64,000 nt of DNA from Pseudoalteromonas piscicida (GTDB lineage Bacteria; Pseudomonadota; Gammaproteobacteria; Enterobacterales; Alteromonadaceae), in the NCBI RefSeq assembly GCF_002744175.1, contig NZ_NKHF01000101.1, positions 39,404-103,403 on the forward strand, read 5' to 3'. Every line of letters begins with the position of its first letter. The stretch's first letter is position 1. Below the pieces are notes generated by a model. The model saw only the letters and a list, made by a program, of their open reading frames with translations. It was not told where the DNA came from and searched no databases. This document shows positions 8,461 through 17,401 of the stretch, piece by piece. The position numbers and the translations under genes are program-made.

Positions 8461-8504
8461 GGGCAAATATCAGAAAATAACCTAAGGTCGTATCAGTCAA
8501 CTTG

Positions 8505-8513
8505 TGGTATAAT
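8505..8513 (+). promoter_or_regulatory. Candidate extended -10 promoter of the rnm operon
   Basis: TGGTATAAT is a perfect -10 hexamer (8508-8513) with the TGn extension; no good -35 is seen. It lies 38 bases before the TTG start of rnm and is divergent from the trp promoter. Confidence 0.6.
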
Positions 8514-8550
8514 CAAAACGTCGATAATTCAGAGAGATAGTTAGTACATT

Positions 8551-9396
8551 TTGATTAAATATGACCTACACAGCCATACTACTTTTTCCGATGGTCGTTT
8601 AGCTGTTGATGAACTGCTAGAGCGAGCGACGGAAAAGGGCGTTGATATTTTGGCAATTACGGATCACGATACCGTAGATGCTATCAAGCCTGCACGTGAT
8701 TACATTAGCCAAAATAACTTGGCATTAGAACTGATCAATGGGGTTGAGATCTCCACCAAGTGGGAAAGCTTTGAAATCCATATTGTTGGGTTAAACTTTG
8801 ACCCTGAACATCCTGCATTGGCAGTCTTGCTTGAGGAGCAGCAAGATAAGCGAGAAGCAAGAGCGGCAGAAATCGGTGCTCGTTTAGCTAAAAAGGGCTT
8901 TGAGAACGTCTATGAAGACGCCCAAGCGCTGGCGCAGACCGCTCAGATCACCAGAGCGCACTTTGCGCAAGTGTTGGTTTCAAGGGGGGTGGCTAAGAAT
9001 GTTCAAGGTGTCTTTAATAAGTTTTTGGCCCGTGGCAAAACCGGATACGTTCCAAGTCAGTGGTGTGATATGAAGACCGCAATCGATGCGATCCATGCTG
9101 CTGGTGGAGTGAGTGTACTGGCGCACCCAGCTCGTTATAAAATGTCGAATAAGTGGTTAAGAAAATTACTCGCAGAATTTAAAGCGGTCGGTGGAGCCGC
9201 AATGGAAGTTGCACAACCGCAACAAGCACCAACAGAGCGCCAGTTTTTGGGGCGATTAAGCCAAGAATTCGAATTATTGGCAAGCCAAGGATCTGATTTC
9301 CATTTTCCGATGCCTTGGGTCGAACTTGGTCGTAACTTGTATTTACCTAAGGATTGTCAGGGAGTATGGCGTCATTGGGGAGGCAAAGAGGAATAA
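8551..9396 (+). CDS. rnm: PHP-domain 5'-3' exoribonuclease Rnm (YciV, RNase AM)
   Basis: 281 residues. The PHP metal-binding motifs are visible: DLHSHTTFSDG at the N-terminus, ITDHDTVDA near residue 37, VLAHPARY in the middle and QGSDFH near 250. Members hydrolyse 3',5'-bisphosphonucleotides and trim 5' ends of rRNA. The start is a TTG at 8551; no in-frame ATG is nearby. It is followed by yciO after 4 bases, in the order usual next to trp operons of gammaproteobacteria. Confidence 0.92.
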   Translation: MIKYDLHSHTTFSDGRLAVDELLERATEKGVDILAITDHDTVDAIKPARDYISQNNLALELINGVEISTKWESFEIHIVGLNFDPEHPALAVLLEEQQDKREARAAEIGARLAKKGFENVYEDAQALAQTAQITRAHFAQVLVSRGVAKNVQGVFNKFLARGKTGYVPSQWCDMKTAIDAIHAAGGVSVLAHPARYKMSNKWLRKLLAEFKAVGGAAMEVAQPQQAPTERQFLGRLSQEFELLASQGSDFHFPMPWVELGRNLYLPKDCQGVWRHWGGKEE

Positions 9397-9400
9397 GCTT

Positions 9401-10021
9401 ATGAGTCAATTTTTCCATATTCATCCAGATAACCCACAGGCTCGTTTGATCCATCAAGCGGTTGATATTATTGAGCAAGGTGGTGTGATTGTGTTCCCAA
9501 CTGATTCTGGTTATGCCATCGGTTGCAGCTTGGGGAATAAACAAGCAAAAGAACGTATTGAGCGGATCCGTGGCATCGAAAAGCATCACAACTTTACTTT
9601 ATTATGCCGTGATCTTTCAGAGCTTTCGACTTACGCTCGTGTTGATAATCAAATGTTTCGAATGATTAAAAACAATACGCCAGGACCTTACACCTTTATC
9701 TTTAAAGGAACCAAAGAGGTGCCGCGAAGGCTGTTAAACGAAAAGAAAAAAACCATCGGGATCCGCGTCACTGATAATCCAATTACCTGCGCATTACTTG
9801 AAGCCTTAGGTGAGCCGTTAATGTCATGCTCGTTGATCTTGCCTAAAGAGCAGTTTACTGAATCGGATCCGGACGATATTCGCATGCGCCTTGAAAAGCA
9901 TGTAGATTTGATTATCCACGGCGGCTATCTAATTGAGCAAGCAACCACAGTGATTGATATGTCTGAAGACAGTATAGAAATTTTGCGCCGTGGCTGTGGT
10001 GACACATCGCCATTTGAGTGA
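9401..10021 (+). CDS. yciO: YciO family protein (Sua5/YrdC-like fold)
   Basis: 206 residues from the ATG at 9401; the frame is open further upstream but the family begins MSQFFHIHPDNPQ. It has the YrdC/Sua5 nucleotide-binding fold, with GGVIVFPTDSGYAIGC at 29-44 and NNTPGPYTFIFKG in the middle. YrdC and Sua5 make threonylcarbamoyl-AMP for tRNA t6A; whether YciO paralogues do so in vivo is less clear. It sits between rnm and scpA in one plus-strand transcript. Confidence 0.93.
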   Translation: MSQFFHIHPDNPQARLIHQAVDIIEQGGVIVFPTDSGYAIGCSLGNKQAKERIERIRGIEKHHNFTLLCRDLSELSTYARVDNQMFRMIKNNTPGPYTFIFKGTKEVPRRLLNEKKKTIGIRVTDNPITCALLEALGEPLMSCSLILPKEQFTESDPDDIRMRLEKHVDLIIHGGYLIEQATTVIDMSEDSIEILRRGCGDTSPFE

Positions 10022-10032
10022 TAGCGTCTGTT

Positions 10033-10827
10033 ATGACCGAAGCAATCCAACAAAAATTACCGCTGGCGTTTTTAAACGGCGAAGCGGTAATTGACAAGCC
10101 AGAAGATCTTTATATTCCGCCTGAGGCGCTCGAAGTGATTTTGGAAACCTTTGAAGGTCCGTTGGATTTGCTGTTATATCTGATCAAGCGTCATAAGTTA
10201 GATATTCTTGAATTACCTATTTTTAGTATCACTCAACAATACGTGCAGTATGTTGAAATGATGAAAGACATGCAGCTTGAGTTGGCTGGCGAATATCTAG
10301 TGATGGCCGCTTTACTCGCTCAAATTAAGTCAAGAATGCTGCTGCCAAAACATGAAGAGCTAGAGGAAGAGGAAGATCCAAGGGCGGAACTAGTTAGACG
10401 GCTTCAAGAATACGAGCAGTTTAAAAAAGCTGCGGAAAATCTTGATGTAATTCCTCGAGTTGATCGTGATATTTTTGTGGCGCACGCATTGGTTGACAGC
10501 CGCTTCGATCCAGAACCAGAATTCCCTGATATTGAACTCAAAGAGTTAATCCTCGCACTGTCAGAAGTGATGGCCAGAGCGAAGACCTTTGAGCATCACC
10601 ATATATCTGCTGAAGCATTATCGACCCGCGAGCGAATGAGTCTCATTTTGCAACTACTAAGGGAGCATAGCAAGCCCATTGCATTTGGGATGTTTTTTTC
10701 TTTGGAAGAGGGGCGCAGTGGGGTAGTTGTTACTTTTATTGCCATGTTAGAGCTAATCAAAGAACAATTGATAGACTATATTCAGCCCGATAGTACTGCG
10801 ACGGGTTACCTGCATTTAAAAGGCTAG
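10033..10827 (+). CDS. scpA: Segregation and condensation protein A
   Basis: 264 residues from the ATG at 10033; a GTG at 10018 overlapping the yciO stop is the alternative, and neither has a clear ribosome binding site. It is the kleisin subunit of the SMC-ScpAB complex. The core motif FEGPLDLLLYLIK lies near residue 40 and ALLAQIKSRMLLP near 90; the C-terminal winged helix follows. The acidic run EELEEEEDPRAEL is typical. scpB follows directly, and together they suggest an SMC rather than a MukBEF system. Confidence 0.94.
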   Translation: MTEAIQQKLPLAFLNGEAVIDKPEDLYIPPEALEVILETFEGPLDLLLYLIKRHKLDILELPIFSITQQYVQYVEMMKDMQLELAGEYLVMAALLAQIKSRMLLPKHEELEEEEDPRAELVRRLQEYEQFKKAAENLDVIPRVDRDIFVAHALVDSRFDPEPEFPDIELKELILALSEVMARAKTFEHHHISAEALSTRERMSLILQLLREHSKPIAFGMFFSLEEGRSGVVVTFIAMLELIKEQLIDYIQPDSTATGYLHLKG

Positions 10828-10880
10828 GGGATGGCTAAAGCCTCTGGTATACTCCGCATTTTTATCTTCAAGCAGATAGT

Positions 10881-11468
10881 ATGAAAAGACGTGTTAGCGA
10901 TGAACAACTGGTTGAGTTAGTTGAAGCTGCCATTTTTGTTTCAGATAAACCACTATCGAAAAAGCGCATGAAAGAAACGGTGCTTGAAGACATTAGCGTA
11001 TCGCCGCAACGTTTAGACCAAGCACTTGAAACGCTGGTAGAACACTATCAGACGCGAGGTGTTCGACTGGTTGAGGTCGGTACTGGGTATCGTTTTCAGG
11101 CCTGTCCAAGCTTAAGCCCTTGGTTGAGTAAGCTTTGGCAAGAAAAAGCACCAAAATACTCGCGTGCTACACTTGAAACATTAGCGCTGATTGCATACCG
11201 CCAGCCAATTACTCGAGGTGAAATCGAGCAGGTTCGTGGTGTGACGGTAAGCTCTAATATAATTAAGAGTTTGATAGAACGTGAGTGGATAAAAGTGGTG
11301 GGTTATAAAGAGGTGCCAGGTAAGCCTGCATTGTACTCAACCACAAAACAATTTTTAGATTACTTTTCATTGTCGGGCCTAGGTGAACTCCCTCGGTTAC
11401 CTGAGCAACACAATGAGAAAATAGATCAGTTATTAAATGATCCTTCTGTGAGAGAACCATCTGAATGA
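10881..11468 (+). CDS. scpB: Segregation and condensation protein B
   Basis: 195 residues, with two winged-helix domains. The conserved central segment SRATLETLALIAYRQPITRGEIEQ lies near residues 93-117, followed by ALYSTTKQFLDYFSL. It dimerises and binds ScpA. Its last codons overlap the rluB start by 4 bases. Confidence 0.96.
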   Translation: MKRRVSDEQLVELVEAAIFVSDKPLSKKRMKETVLEDISVSPQRLDQALETLVEHYQTRGVRLVEVGTGYRFQACPSLSPWLSKLWQEKAPKYSRATLETLALIAYRQPITRGEIEQVRGVTVSSNIIKSLIEREWIKVVGYKEVPGKPALYSTTKQFLDYFSLSGLGELPRLPEQHNEKIDQLLNDPSVREPSE

Positions 11469-12325
11469 GTGAAAAACTACAAAAAGTATTGGCAAGAGCT
11501 GGCGTTGGCTCAAGACGCGAAATGGAAAAATATATCGAGTCTAACCGCGTAAGTGTTGATGGAAAAGTTGCCAAACTAGGGGACAGAGTAGAAGAAAACT
11601 CTGTGATCCGTGTAGATGGACATGTTGTCAAAATAGAACAACAGGAAGAGCGCGTTTGTCGCGTGCTTATGTATCATAAACCTGAGGGAGAGTTATGTAC
11701 TCGCCGTGACCCTCAAGGACGCCGTACGGTATTTGACCGCTTACCTAAATTAGATGGTGACCGCTGGATTGCCATTGGTCGCTTAGATATCAATACTTCA
11801 GGTTTGTTATTATTTACCAATGATGGTGAATTAGCTAACCGTTTGATGCACCCTAAATATGAAGTGGAGCGTGAATACTCGGCGCGTGTTTTTGGTGAAG
11901 TAACCAACCAGACGTTACGTACCTTGACCAAAGGTGTTGAGCTTGAAGATGGTCCAGCAAAGTTTCTTAGCATTAAGCCACAAGGAGGCGAAGGCCTAAA
12001 TAAGTGGTTTAACGTCACATTGACTGAAGGTCGTAACCGTGAAGTCAGGCGTTTATGGCAGTCTCAAGACGTTGAGGTGTCTCGTCTGATCCGCATTCGT
12101 TATGGTAAGCTTGAATTAAACAAGCGCTTACCACAGGGCGGTTGGGAAGAGCTGAAGCTAGAAGAGGTTAACTATCTGCGTAAATCGGTAAGTTTACGTC
12201 CTGAAACACAAACTAAGCTTTCGGTAATGCCTGAAAAACGCAAAGATAAGCGAGCAAAAATTAACAAAATCAGAAAAGCAGTGAAAAAGCATAATCAACG
12301 GGTAAAAACTCCCAGAAGAAAATAG
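11465..12325 (+). CDS. rluB: 23S rRNA pseudouridine(2605) synthase
   Basis: 286 residues. The N-terminal S4 RNA-binding domain opens EKLQKVLARAGVGSRREME; the RsuA/RluB/E/F catalytic core contains GRLDINTSGLLLFTNDG with the catalytic Asp (near residue 110) and EGRNREVRRLW. A basic tail (KRKDKRAKINKIRKAVKK) follows. It shares ATGA with the end of scpB. A terminator at 12341 ends the operon. Confidence 0.95.
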   Translation: MSEKLQKVLARAGVGSRREMEKYIESNRVSVDGKVAKLGDRVEENSVIRVDGHVVKIEQQEERVCRVLMYHKPEGELCTRRDPQGRRTVFDRLPKLDGDRWIAIGRLDINTSGLLLFTNDGELANRLMHPKYEVEREYSARVFGEVTNQTLRTLTKGVELEDGPAKFLSIKPQGGEGLNKWFNVTLTEGRNREVRRLWQSQDVEVSRLIRIRYGKLELNKRLPQGGWEELKLEEVNYLRKSVSLRPETQTKLSVMPEKRKDKRAKINKIRKAVKKHNQRVKTPRRK

Positions 12326-12340
12326 CTTTATACTGATACA

Positions 12341-12368
12341 ACGCCAGCACAAATTGCTGGCGTTTTTA
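12341..12368 (+). terminator. Terminator after rluB
   Basis: ACGCCAGC and GCTGGCGT close a 7-nt loop, followed by a T-run, 16 bases after the rluB stop. Confidence 0.88.
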
Positions 12369-12392
12369 TTTACGCTTTTGGAGGGCAAAGCA

Positions 12393-12797
12393 ATGGAAGG
12401 AGAATTCAAAGGCAGTTGTCTGTGCACACAAGTAAAGTATAGTGTGGTGGGAGCTGCTCATGGTTTTTATTTATGTCATTGTCAGTACTGTCAAAAAGGT
12501 ACCGGCTCAGCACATGCTGCGAATTTATTTTTCCCAAATGCTAGGTTAACTTGGTTGCAAGGAAAGTCGCTAGTGAAGTGCTTTTCAATACCGAACACTC
12601 GACATCTAAAAGCTTTTTGCACGTGTTGCGGCAGCCCACTGCCCAGTGTGCAAGAGGTGGGGATAGTTGTACCTGCTGGTAGCTTAGATGAAGCTCCAAC
12701 AATTATCCCTAGTGCACACCTATTTGTTGCAAGTCGAGCGGATTGGGATAATCAATTGGAAAAAATTGTGGCATTCGACACTTTACCAACACAATAA
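12393..12797 (+). CDS. GFA/CENP-V family zinc protein
   Basis: 134 residues from the ATG at 12393, which follows GGAGGG. The cysteine pattern of the GFA (glutathione-dependent formaldehyde-activating) fold is present: GSCLCTQVKYSV, CHCQYCQKGTGSAHAANLF and FCTCCGSPLP. These Cys residues bind two zinc ions in family structures. Most members have no proven substrate, so I infer only a zinc-binding, possibly thiol-adduct-processing role. It appears to be a single gene between rluB and the convergent yciK. Confidence 0.88.
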   Translation: MEGEFKGSCLCTQVKYSVVGAAHGFYLCHCQYCQKGTGSAHAANLFFPNARLTWLQGKSLVKCFSIPNTRHLKAFCTCCGSPLPSVQEVGIVVPAGSLDEAPTIIPSAHLFVASRADWDNQLEKIVAFDTLPTQ

Positions 12798-12822
12798 AAA
12801 GGCTGCGATTAGAGTCGCAGCC
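12797..12822 (-). terminator. Terminator after yciK
   Basis: On the minus strand, AGGCTGCGA and TCGCAGCCT form a stem followed by a T-run. On the plus strand the hairpin is not followed by Ts, so it best serves yciK. Confidence 0.8.
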
Positions 12823-12849
12823 TGGTGGTCATTAACTTTTTATTTATGA

Positions 12850-13593
12850 TTAATATGTTTGTGCGTCTAGTGATTGCCCATTGACATCAATAGAATCATC
12901 AGACATCAAATAGAGGTAGGTTGGCATCAAGTCTTCAGGTGTTTTCAGTTTGTCTTTGTCTTCACCTGGGAATGCCGAAGCTCGCATGCTTGTTCTTGTC
13001 GCGCCCGGGTTAATACAATTAATCCGAATGTTAGTTTTGCCCACTTCTTCTGCCCAAGTTTGCATCATACCTTCTGTTGCGAACTTAGATATGGCGTAAG
13101 CGCCCCAAAACTCGCGACCTTTGCGACCTACCCCTGAGGATGTAAACACAATTGAGGCATGTGGCGCTTTGCGCATAACTGGGAACAGTGATTTGGTGAT
13201 CACCGCTTGAGCCGTTACATTGACTTTCATAATGTTTTCGAAAGTTGAAACACAAAAATGTTCCATTGGACCGAGAGATCCTAAAATTGACGCATTATTA
13301 AGTAATCCGTCTAATTTACCGAATTGTTGCTCAATGGTCGCCGCTAAATCACGGAAGTGCTGCTTAGTTGCGCCGCGTAAGTCCATCGGAACGATAGCGG
13401 GTTGCGGGTAACCGGCATTGACAATTTCATCGTAAACGGCTTCTAACTTACTGGTGGTTTTGCCCAATAGAATAACCGTTGCACCATATTTAGCGTAATT
13501 AATGGCTGCCACTCGGCCGATGCCGTCGCCCGCACCAGTGACTAATATCGTTTTGTTTGCAAGTGCATTTTCAGGAGCTTGATAAGTCTGCAT
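12850..13593 (-). CDS. yciK: YciK-type short-chain dehydrogenase
   Basis: 247 residues from the ATG at 13593, which has TTGGAG upstream and opens MQTYQAPENALANKTILVTGAGDGIG as YciK does; the longer frame from 13644 adds 17 residues unlike the family. The NAD(P) loop TGAGDGIG, the NNAS segment, the catalytic Ser (TSSGVG) and Tyr-x3-Lys (YAISK) are all present. The physiological substrate is unknown. Confidence 0.93.
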   Translation of the reverse strand: MQTYQAPENALANKTILVTGAGDGIGRVAAINYAKYGATVILLGKTTSKLEAVYDEIVNAGYPQPAIVPMDLRGATKQHFRDLAATIEQQFGKLDGLLNNASILGSLGPMEHFCVSTFENIMKVNVTAQAVITKSLFPVMRKAPHASIVFTSSGVGRKGREFWGAYAISKFATEGMMQTWAEEVGKTNIRINCINPGATRTSMRASAFPGEDKDKLKTPEDLMPTYLYLMSDDSIDVNGQSLDAQTY

Positions 13594-13789
13594 TCTGGAC
13601 TCCAAATAAGATGTTTGCACTATTTTATCACAATGCGCTAGCAAGTTAGCGAATTTATTGTAAATATGGCTGGCGAAATAACAAAGTTTGAGTTAAGTTT
13701 AACTGGTCTAATGTCTTATTAAAAATGCAATTACATAGATTTAACGAGAATTATCACAATAATAATAAGATTATGTCGGAGCCTATAAA

Positions 13790-16225
13790 ATGAAAAAAAT
13801 GCTACTCTCACTCGCAGTATCAGCTGCCCTTGCTGGCTGTGGAGGCGGTGAAACGTTAGAAGATGTTAAAAATGATACTACACCCGTTTCTCCAACGATT
13901 TCTGTGAAATTTGATCCATCAGGTGGTGTGATCTCAGTTCCTAACGATATACTTTTATCCGGCACTCAAGATGGTACGATAAATCTGCCTGACGAAATGT
14001 TGGGAAAGACAGATGGTGATGGTAATCCCTTAGTAACCAAAGCAAGCTACGCAAACCCAAGCCTAGTTATCGGGGCACTAGATGGGTGGTCTACCCAGAT
14101 GCCATATGTTATCGATATGACTACGCCCAATGGCCTTAAGCTCGATCCGCAGAGCGCGATGACGCCGGGCACTGTGCGTATATTCGAAGTTGAAATGGGT
14201 GGCCCACTTCAAACTGATGCTGAATGTGCGCAGTTACCGTCCGGGATCGCATGTAAATCCGTTGCTGAATTAGAATTCGGTCCTCAAGGCGACTTTGTTA
14301 CGATGGCAAATAGTGCTGGAAATGGCATTGTAGTCGTACCGGTGAAGCCGTTTAAACCAAGTACTACTTATATTACAGTGCTTACCCGCGGTCTTAAGGA
14401 CTCTAGCGGTCAGAGCGTCGATGCATCATCAACCTATACCTTGTTACGTCAAGAAGCGCCACTGGTAACCGATGCTCAGAAATCGTTACAAGCGGTAATA
14501 CAGAGCTATGAGAAAGCAATAACTGAGTCAGGTGTTGCTCAAGACGAGATTATCTATACTGCAGCGATGACTACACAGTCGACTGGTGCTGGTTTAGGGG
14601 GGGCAAAAGCATTGTTGGCGCAGTCTCTTGCTAATAATGCACCACCGGTATTGGCAGTACCTGCTCAACCACCAATGACCGTTGCTGATGCACTTGAGGG
14701 TAAAGTGCCACCAGAGGTATTACCGGCTTTTGCACAAATCAAGTTAATGGGTGGTGTTATTCAACTTCCACAATACTTAGCGAAGCCAAAAACAGGCGAC
14801 ATAGAAGCATTAGCAGATACTTACTGGCAGGCGTTATGTGACAGTCCGGTTACCCTTGCTGGGTATGTGGCACAAGGTGGTCAATTACCGCCAGTTGCCG
14901 AAGGTGAAGATCAAATCTGTGCTAGTTTACCTGTGCCAGAAGGGGTGCCAAACTTTAGAAGCATTGGCGTGGATAAACAGCGTTTTATCACCAAATATAA
15001 TCCAATTCCAAAGCAGCAATGGCTTGCCAATGTGCCTGTGCAAATCACATCTCCTTCGGGAGAGGCGCCTAACGGTGGGTGGCCGGTTGTTATTTTGCAG
15101 CATGGGATCACCAGTAAGAAAGAAGATATGCTTGGTTTGACGTTGTCACTAACGCAAGCAGGTTTTGCGACGGTTGCAATCGATCACCCAATGCACGGCG
15201 AGCGTGGCATTGATTTAGATGGTGACGGCACTGACGAGTTTAATGCATCAACCAAAAGTGTGTTGTCATACATGAATTTGACTTCTCTATTGGTTGCACG
15301 TGATAGCTTAAAGCAGTCTGCAGCCGATTTGATGGGACTACGTTTAGGGTTGAATTTCATCAACCAAGCATCAGGTGGTCAAGTTAACTTCAATACACAG
15401 CAAGTTAGTTATTTAGGACACTCTTTGGGCTCTATTGTTGGGCCAAGTTTCCTTGCACAAGCCAATGCACCACTTAACCCCGCGGCTGATGCTTTCTTTA
15501 AAGTAGAATCTGCTGCACTGGCCAGTGGTGGCTCGGGTATTGCGAACTTCTTGATTGAATCAAAGTCATTTGGTCCGTTTGTTCAAGGTTCGGTATTGAG
15601 CTCTGCTGGTAACTTAGCGTCACAAGCATTCAATGGCTATTTACAAGAAGGCGCAGCTGCTGATTGTGGTGCGTTTGCTGCTGTACAAAGTGAGTTTGTG
15701 TCGTGTGCTTATGCAACCTTTAGAGCAGGATTAGAGGCGGCTGAAGACACCGCAACACTTGCACTGATTGATGCCACGGTAACGCAATTTGGATTTGCGG
15801 CGCAAACGGCGTTGGATAGCGCAGATCCATTAAATTACGCAGCTTCAGTGAAGGCATTACAAACGCCAGTATATATGAGTGTGGTAACCGGTGGTGTAGA
15901 TGGCAATGCCGCTGACTTGGTGATCCCGCCAACGACTGAGCGTAGCTTCTTGTCTGGCAGCCTACCGCTTGCTAACTTTATGGGGTTAATGCCTGTAAGT
16001 GAAACGCAGATAAGCCAAGATGGAACAACACCTGGTAGCTACGTGGTTAAGTTTTCTCAAGGACACCATAGCTCTATTTTAACCACGGGTTTTGAAGAAA
16101 AAGCGGGTGGCACAGCAGCAGGCCATGCTGCTGCATCAGTTGAAATGCAAACTCAGGTTGCTAGTTTCTTGAAGTCTAAAGGTTTAGCGCTTCAAGTATC
16201 TAACCCAGACGTTGTTGCAAACTAA
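13790..16225 (+). CDS. VolA/Pla-1-type surface lipase lipoprotein
   Basis: 811 residues with a lipoprotein signal (LAVSAALAGC, acylated Cys17). The long N-terminal beta-rich region resembles the VolA/Pla-1/Cef phospholipase family. An alpha/beta-hydrolase core follows: VVILQHGITSKK carries the oxyanion region and YLGHSLGSIVG the nucleophile Ser545; a catalytic His may be in GHHSSIL near 763. VolA of Vibrio cholerae is a surface-exposed lysophospholipase. The DG-rich IDLDGDGTDEFN near 474 looks like a calcium loop. A terminator follows at 16247. Confidence 0.87.
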   Translation: MKKMLLSLAVSAALAGCGGGETLEDVKNDTTPVSPTISVKFDPSGGVISVPNDILLSGTQDGTINLPDEMLGKTDGDGNPLVTKASYANPSLVIGALDGWSTQMPYVIDMTTPNGLKLDPQSAMTPGTVRIFEVEMGGPLQTDAECAQLPSGIACKSVAELEFGPQGDFVTMANSAGNGIVVVPVKPFKPSTTYITVLTRGLKDSSGQSVDASSTYTLLRQEAPLVTDAQKSLQAVIQSYEKAITESGVAQDEIIYTAAMTTQSTGAGLGGAKALLAQSLANNAPPVLAVPAQPPMTVADALEGKVPPEVLPAFAQIKLMGGVIQLPQYLAKPKTGDIEALADTYWQALCDSPVTLAGYVAQGGQLPPVAEGEDQICASLPVPEGVPNFRSIGVDKQRFITKYNPIPKQQWLANVPVQITSPSGEAPNGGWPVVILQHGITSKKEDMLGLTLSLTQAGFATVAIDHPMHGERGIDLDGDGTDEFNASTKSVLSYMNLTSLLVARDSLKQSAADLMGLRLGLNFINQASGGQVNFNTQQVSYLGHSLGSIVGPSFLAQANAPLNPAADAFFKVESAALASGGSGIANFLIESKSFGPFVQGSVLSSAGNLASQAFNGYLQEGAAADCGAFAAVQSEFVSCAYATFRAGLEAAEDTATLALIDATVTQFGFAAQTALDSADPLNYAASVKALQTPVYMSVVTGGVDGNAADLVIPPTTERSFLSGSLPLANFMGLMPVSETQISQDGTTPGSYVVKFSQGHHSSILTTGFEEKAGGTAAGHAAASVEMQTQVASFLKSKGLALQVSNPDVVAN

Positions 16226-16246
16226 GACGTTTTTAGAGACTATAAC

Positions 16247-16270
16247 AGGCCGCAGATAGCGGCCTTTTTT
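16247..16270 (+). terminator. Terminator after the lipase gene
   Basis: AGGCCGC and GCGGCCT close a 5-nt loop, followed by a T-run, 22 bases past the stop codon. Confidence 0.88.
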
Positions 16271-16326
16271 GTGTCCATTTGTAAAACAAAGCAATGGATA
16301 ACTTTGAGCTAAACGAGGAGAGAGAC

Positions 16327-17352
16327 TTGGCATTTTTGTTTGAGTATGGGTTATTTTTAGCCAAGACAGTAACTATCATTTTTGGTATTGCGGTAGTGAT
16401 TATTTTAGTAGTTGGTGCAAGCCAAAAGCCGAAATCGAAAAAAGGTGAAATTGAGGTTACGGATTTAAGTGATAGTTTGGCACAGTCCAAAGAACAGTTT
16501 TTAGAACAAACCTTAGATAAAAAAGCGCTAAAGGCACGAAATAAAGCGCAGTCTAAGGAGCAAAAAAGTAAAGATAAGAATAAGGAAGATACCAAGAACG
16601 TATTCTATATCGAATTTAACGGTAGTATGGATGCCCATGAAGTATCAGCTTTACGCGAAGAGATAAATGCCATTCTCACAATTGCCGACAAGAACACAGA
16701 TCAAGTCATCGTTTCTGTTGAAAGTGGTGGCGGTGTCGTACACGGCTATGGGTTAGGGGCATCGCAACTTGCTCGTATTAAGCAAGCGGGAATTCCGCTT
16801 ACTGTATGTGTTGATAAAGTGGCTGCCAGCGGCGGTTACATGATGGCATGTGTAGCAGACAAAATTATCGCGGCACCATTTGCTATTATTGGATCGATTG
16901 GTGTGATAGCGCAAATCCCTAATTTCAATCGCTTATTGAAAAAGAATAACGTAGATTTTGAGATGGTTACTGCCGGTGAGTACAAGCGTACACTAACCTT
17001 GTTTGGGGAAAATACCGACAAAGGACGAGAAAAGTTTAAAGAAGAAATCGAAGAGACGCATGGTTTATTTAAACACTTTGTCGCTGACAATCGTGCCGAT
17101 CTCGATATCGAAAAAGTAGCAACGGGTGAACATTGGTTTGGAACACAGGCCTTAGCGCTTAAGCTGGTAGATGAAATTTCGACTAGCGATGATTTGCTTA
17201 TGTCATTAAATGAAAATCATCAGCTGTATAAGGTGGCCTACAAAGCTAAGAAGGGCGTTGCGGAGAAGTTTGGTTTACAACTGGGTGGGGCTGCTGAGCG
17301 TCTTACCATCAAAGCATTGTCTAAATTGAATCTGTCGAGGTACTTTGCATAA
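16327..17352 (+). CDS. sohB: SohB-type inner membrane serine protease (S49)
   Basis: 341 residues from a TTG at 16327 with GAGGAGAGAG just upstream; this matches E. coli SohB, which opens close to EYGLFLAK. An ATG at 16294 would add 11 residues but lacks a ribosome binding site. One N-terminal membrane segment is followed by a charged linker, then the S49 core: VESGGGVVHGYG, the Ser nucleophile in AASGGYMMAC, and the catalytic Lys probably in GEYKRTLTLFGEN. It likely works as an oligomer on the periplasmic face. The preceding lipase has its own terminator. Confidence 0.93.
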   Translation: MAFLFEYGLFLAKTVTIIFGIAVVIILVVGASQKPKSKKGEIEVTDLSDSLAQSKEQFLEQTLDKKALKARNKAQSKEQKSKDKNKEDTKNVFYIEFNGSMDAHEVSALREEINAILTIADKNTDQVIVSVESGGGVVHGYGLGASQLARIKQAGIPLTVCVDKVAASGGYMMACVADKIIAAPFAIIGSIGVIAQIPNFNRLLKKNNVDFEMVTAGEYKRTLTLFGENTDKGREKFKEEIEETHGLFKHFVADNRADLDIEKVATGEHWFGTQALALKLVDEISTSDDLLMSLNENHQLYKVAYKAKKGVAEKFGLQLGGAAERLTIKALSKLNLSRYFA

Positions 17353-17363
17353 TATACATTCGC

Positions 17364-17401
17364 ACATTAATAGGTGGTAGCTGACTGTCACCTATTAATG
17401 T
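17364..17401. terminator. Perfect 13-bp hairpin between sohB and the histidine kinase
   Basis: ACATTAATAGGTG and CACCTATTAATGT form a perfect 13-bp stem with a 12-nt loop. It lies between convergent genes, and the kinase stop codon (17395-17397) is inside one arm. No T-run follows on either strand, so a termination role is inferred from position only. Confidence 0.5.

Noticed and set aside
8276..8500. A 74-codon minus-strand frame across the trp leader region
   Set aside because: It overlaps the promoter, leader 1 and the first terminator in another frame; the leader peptides and hairpins explain the sequence.
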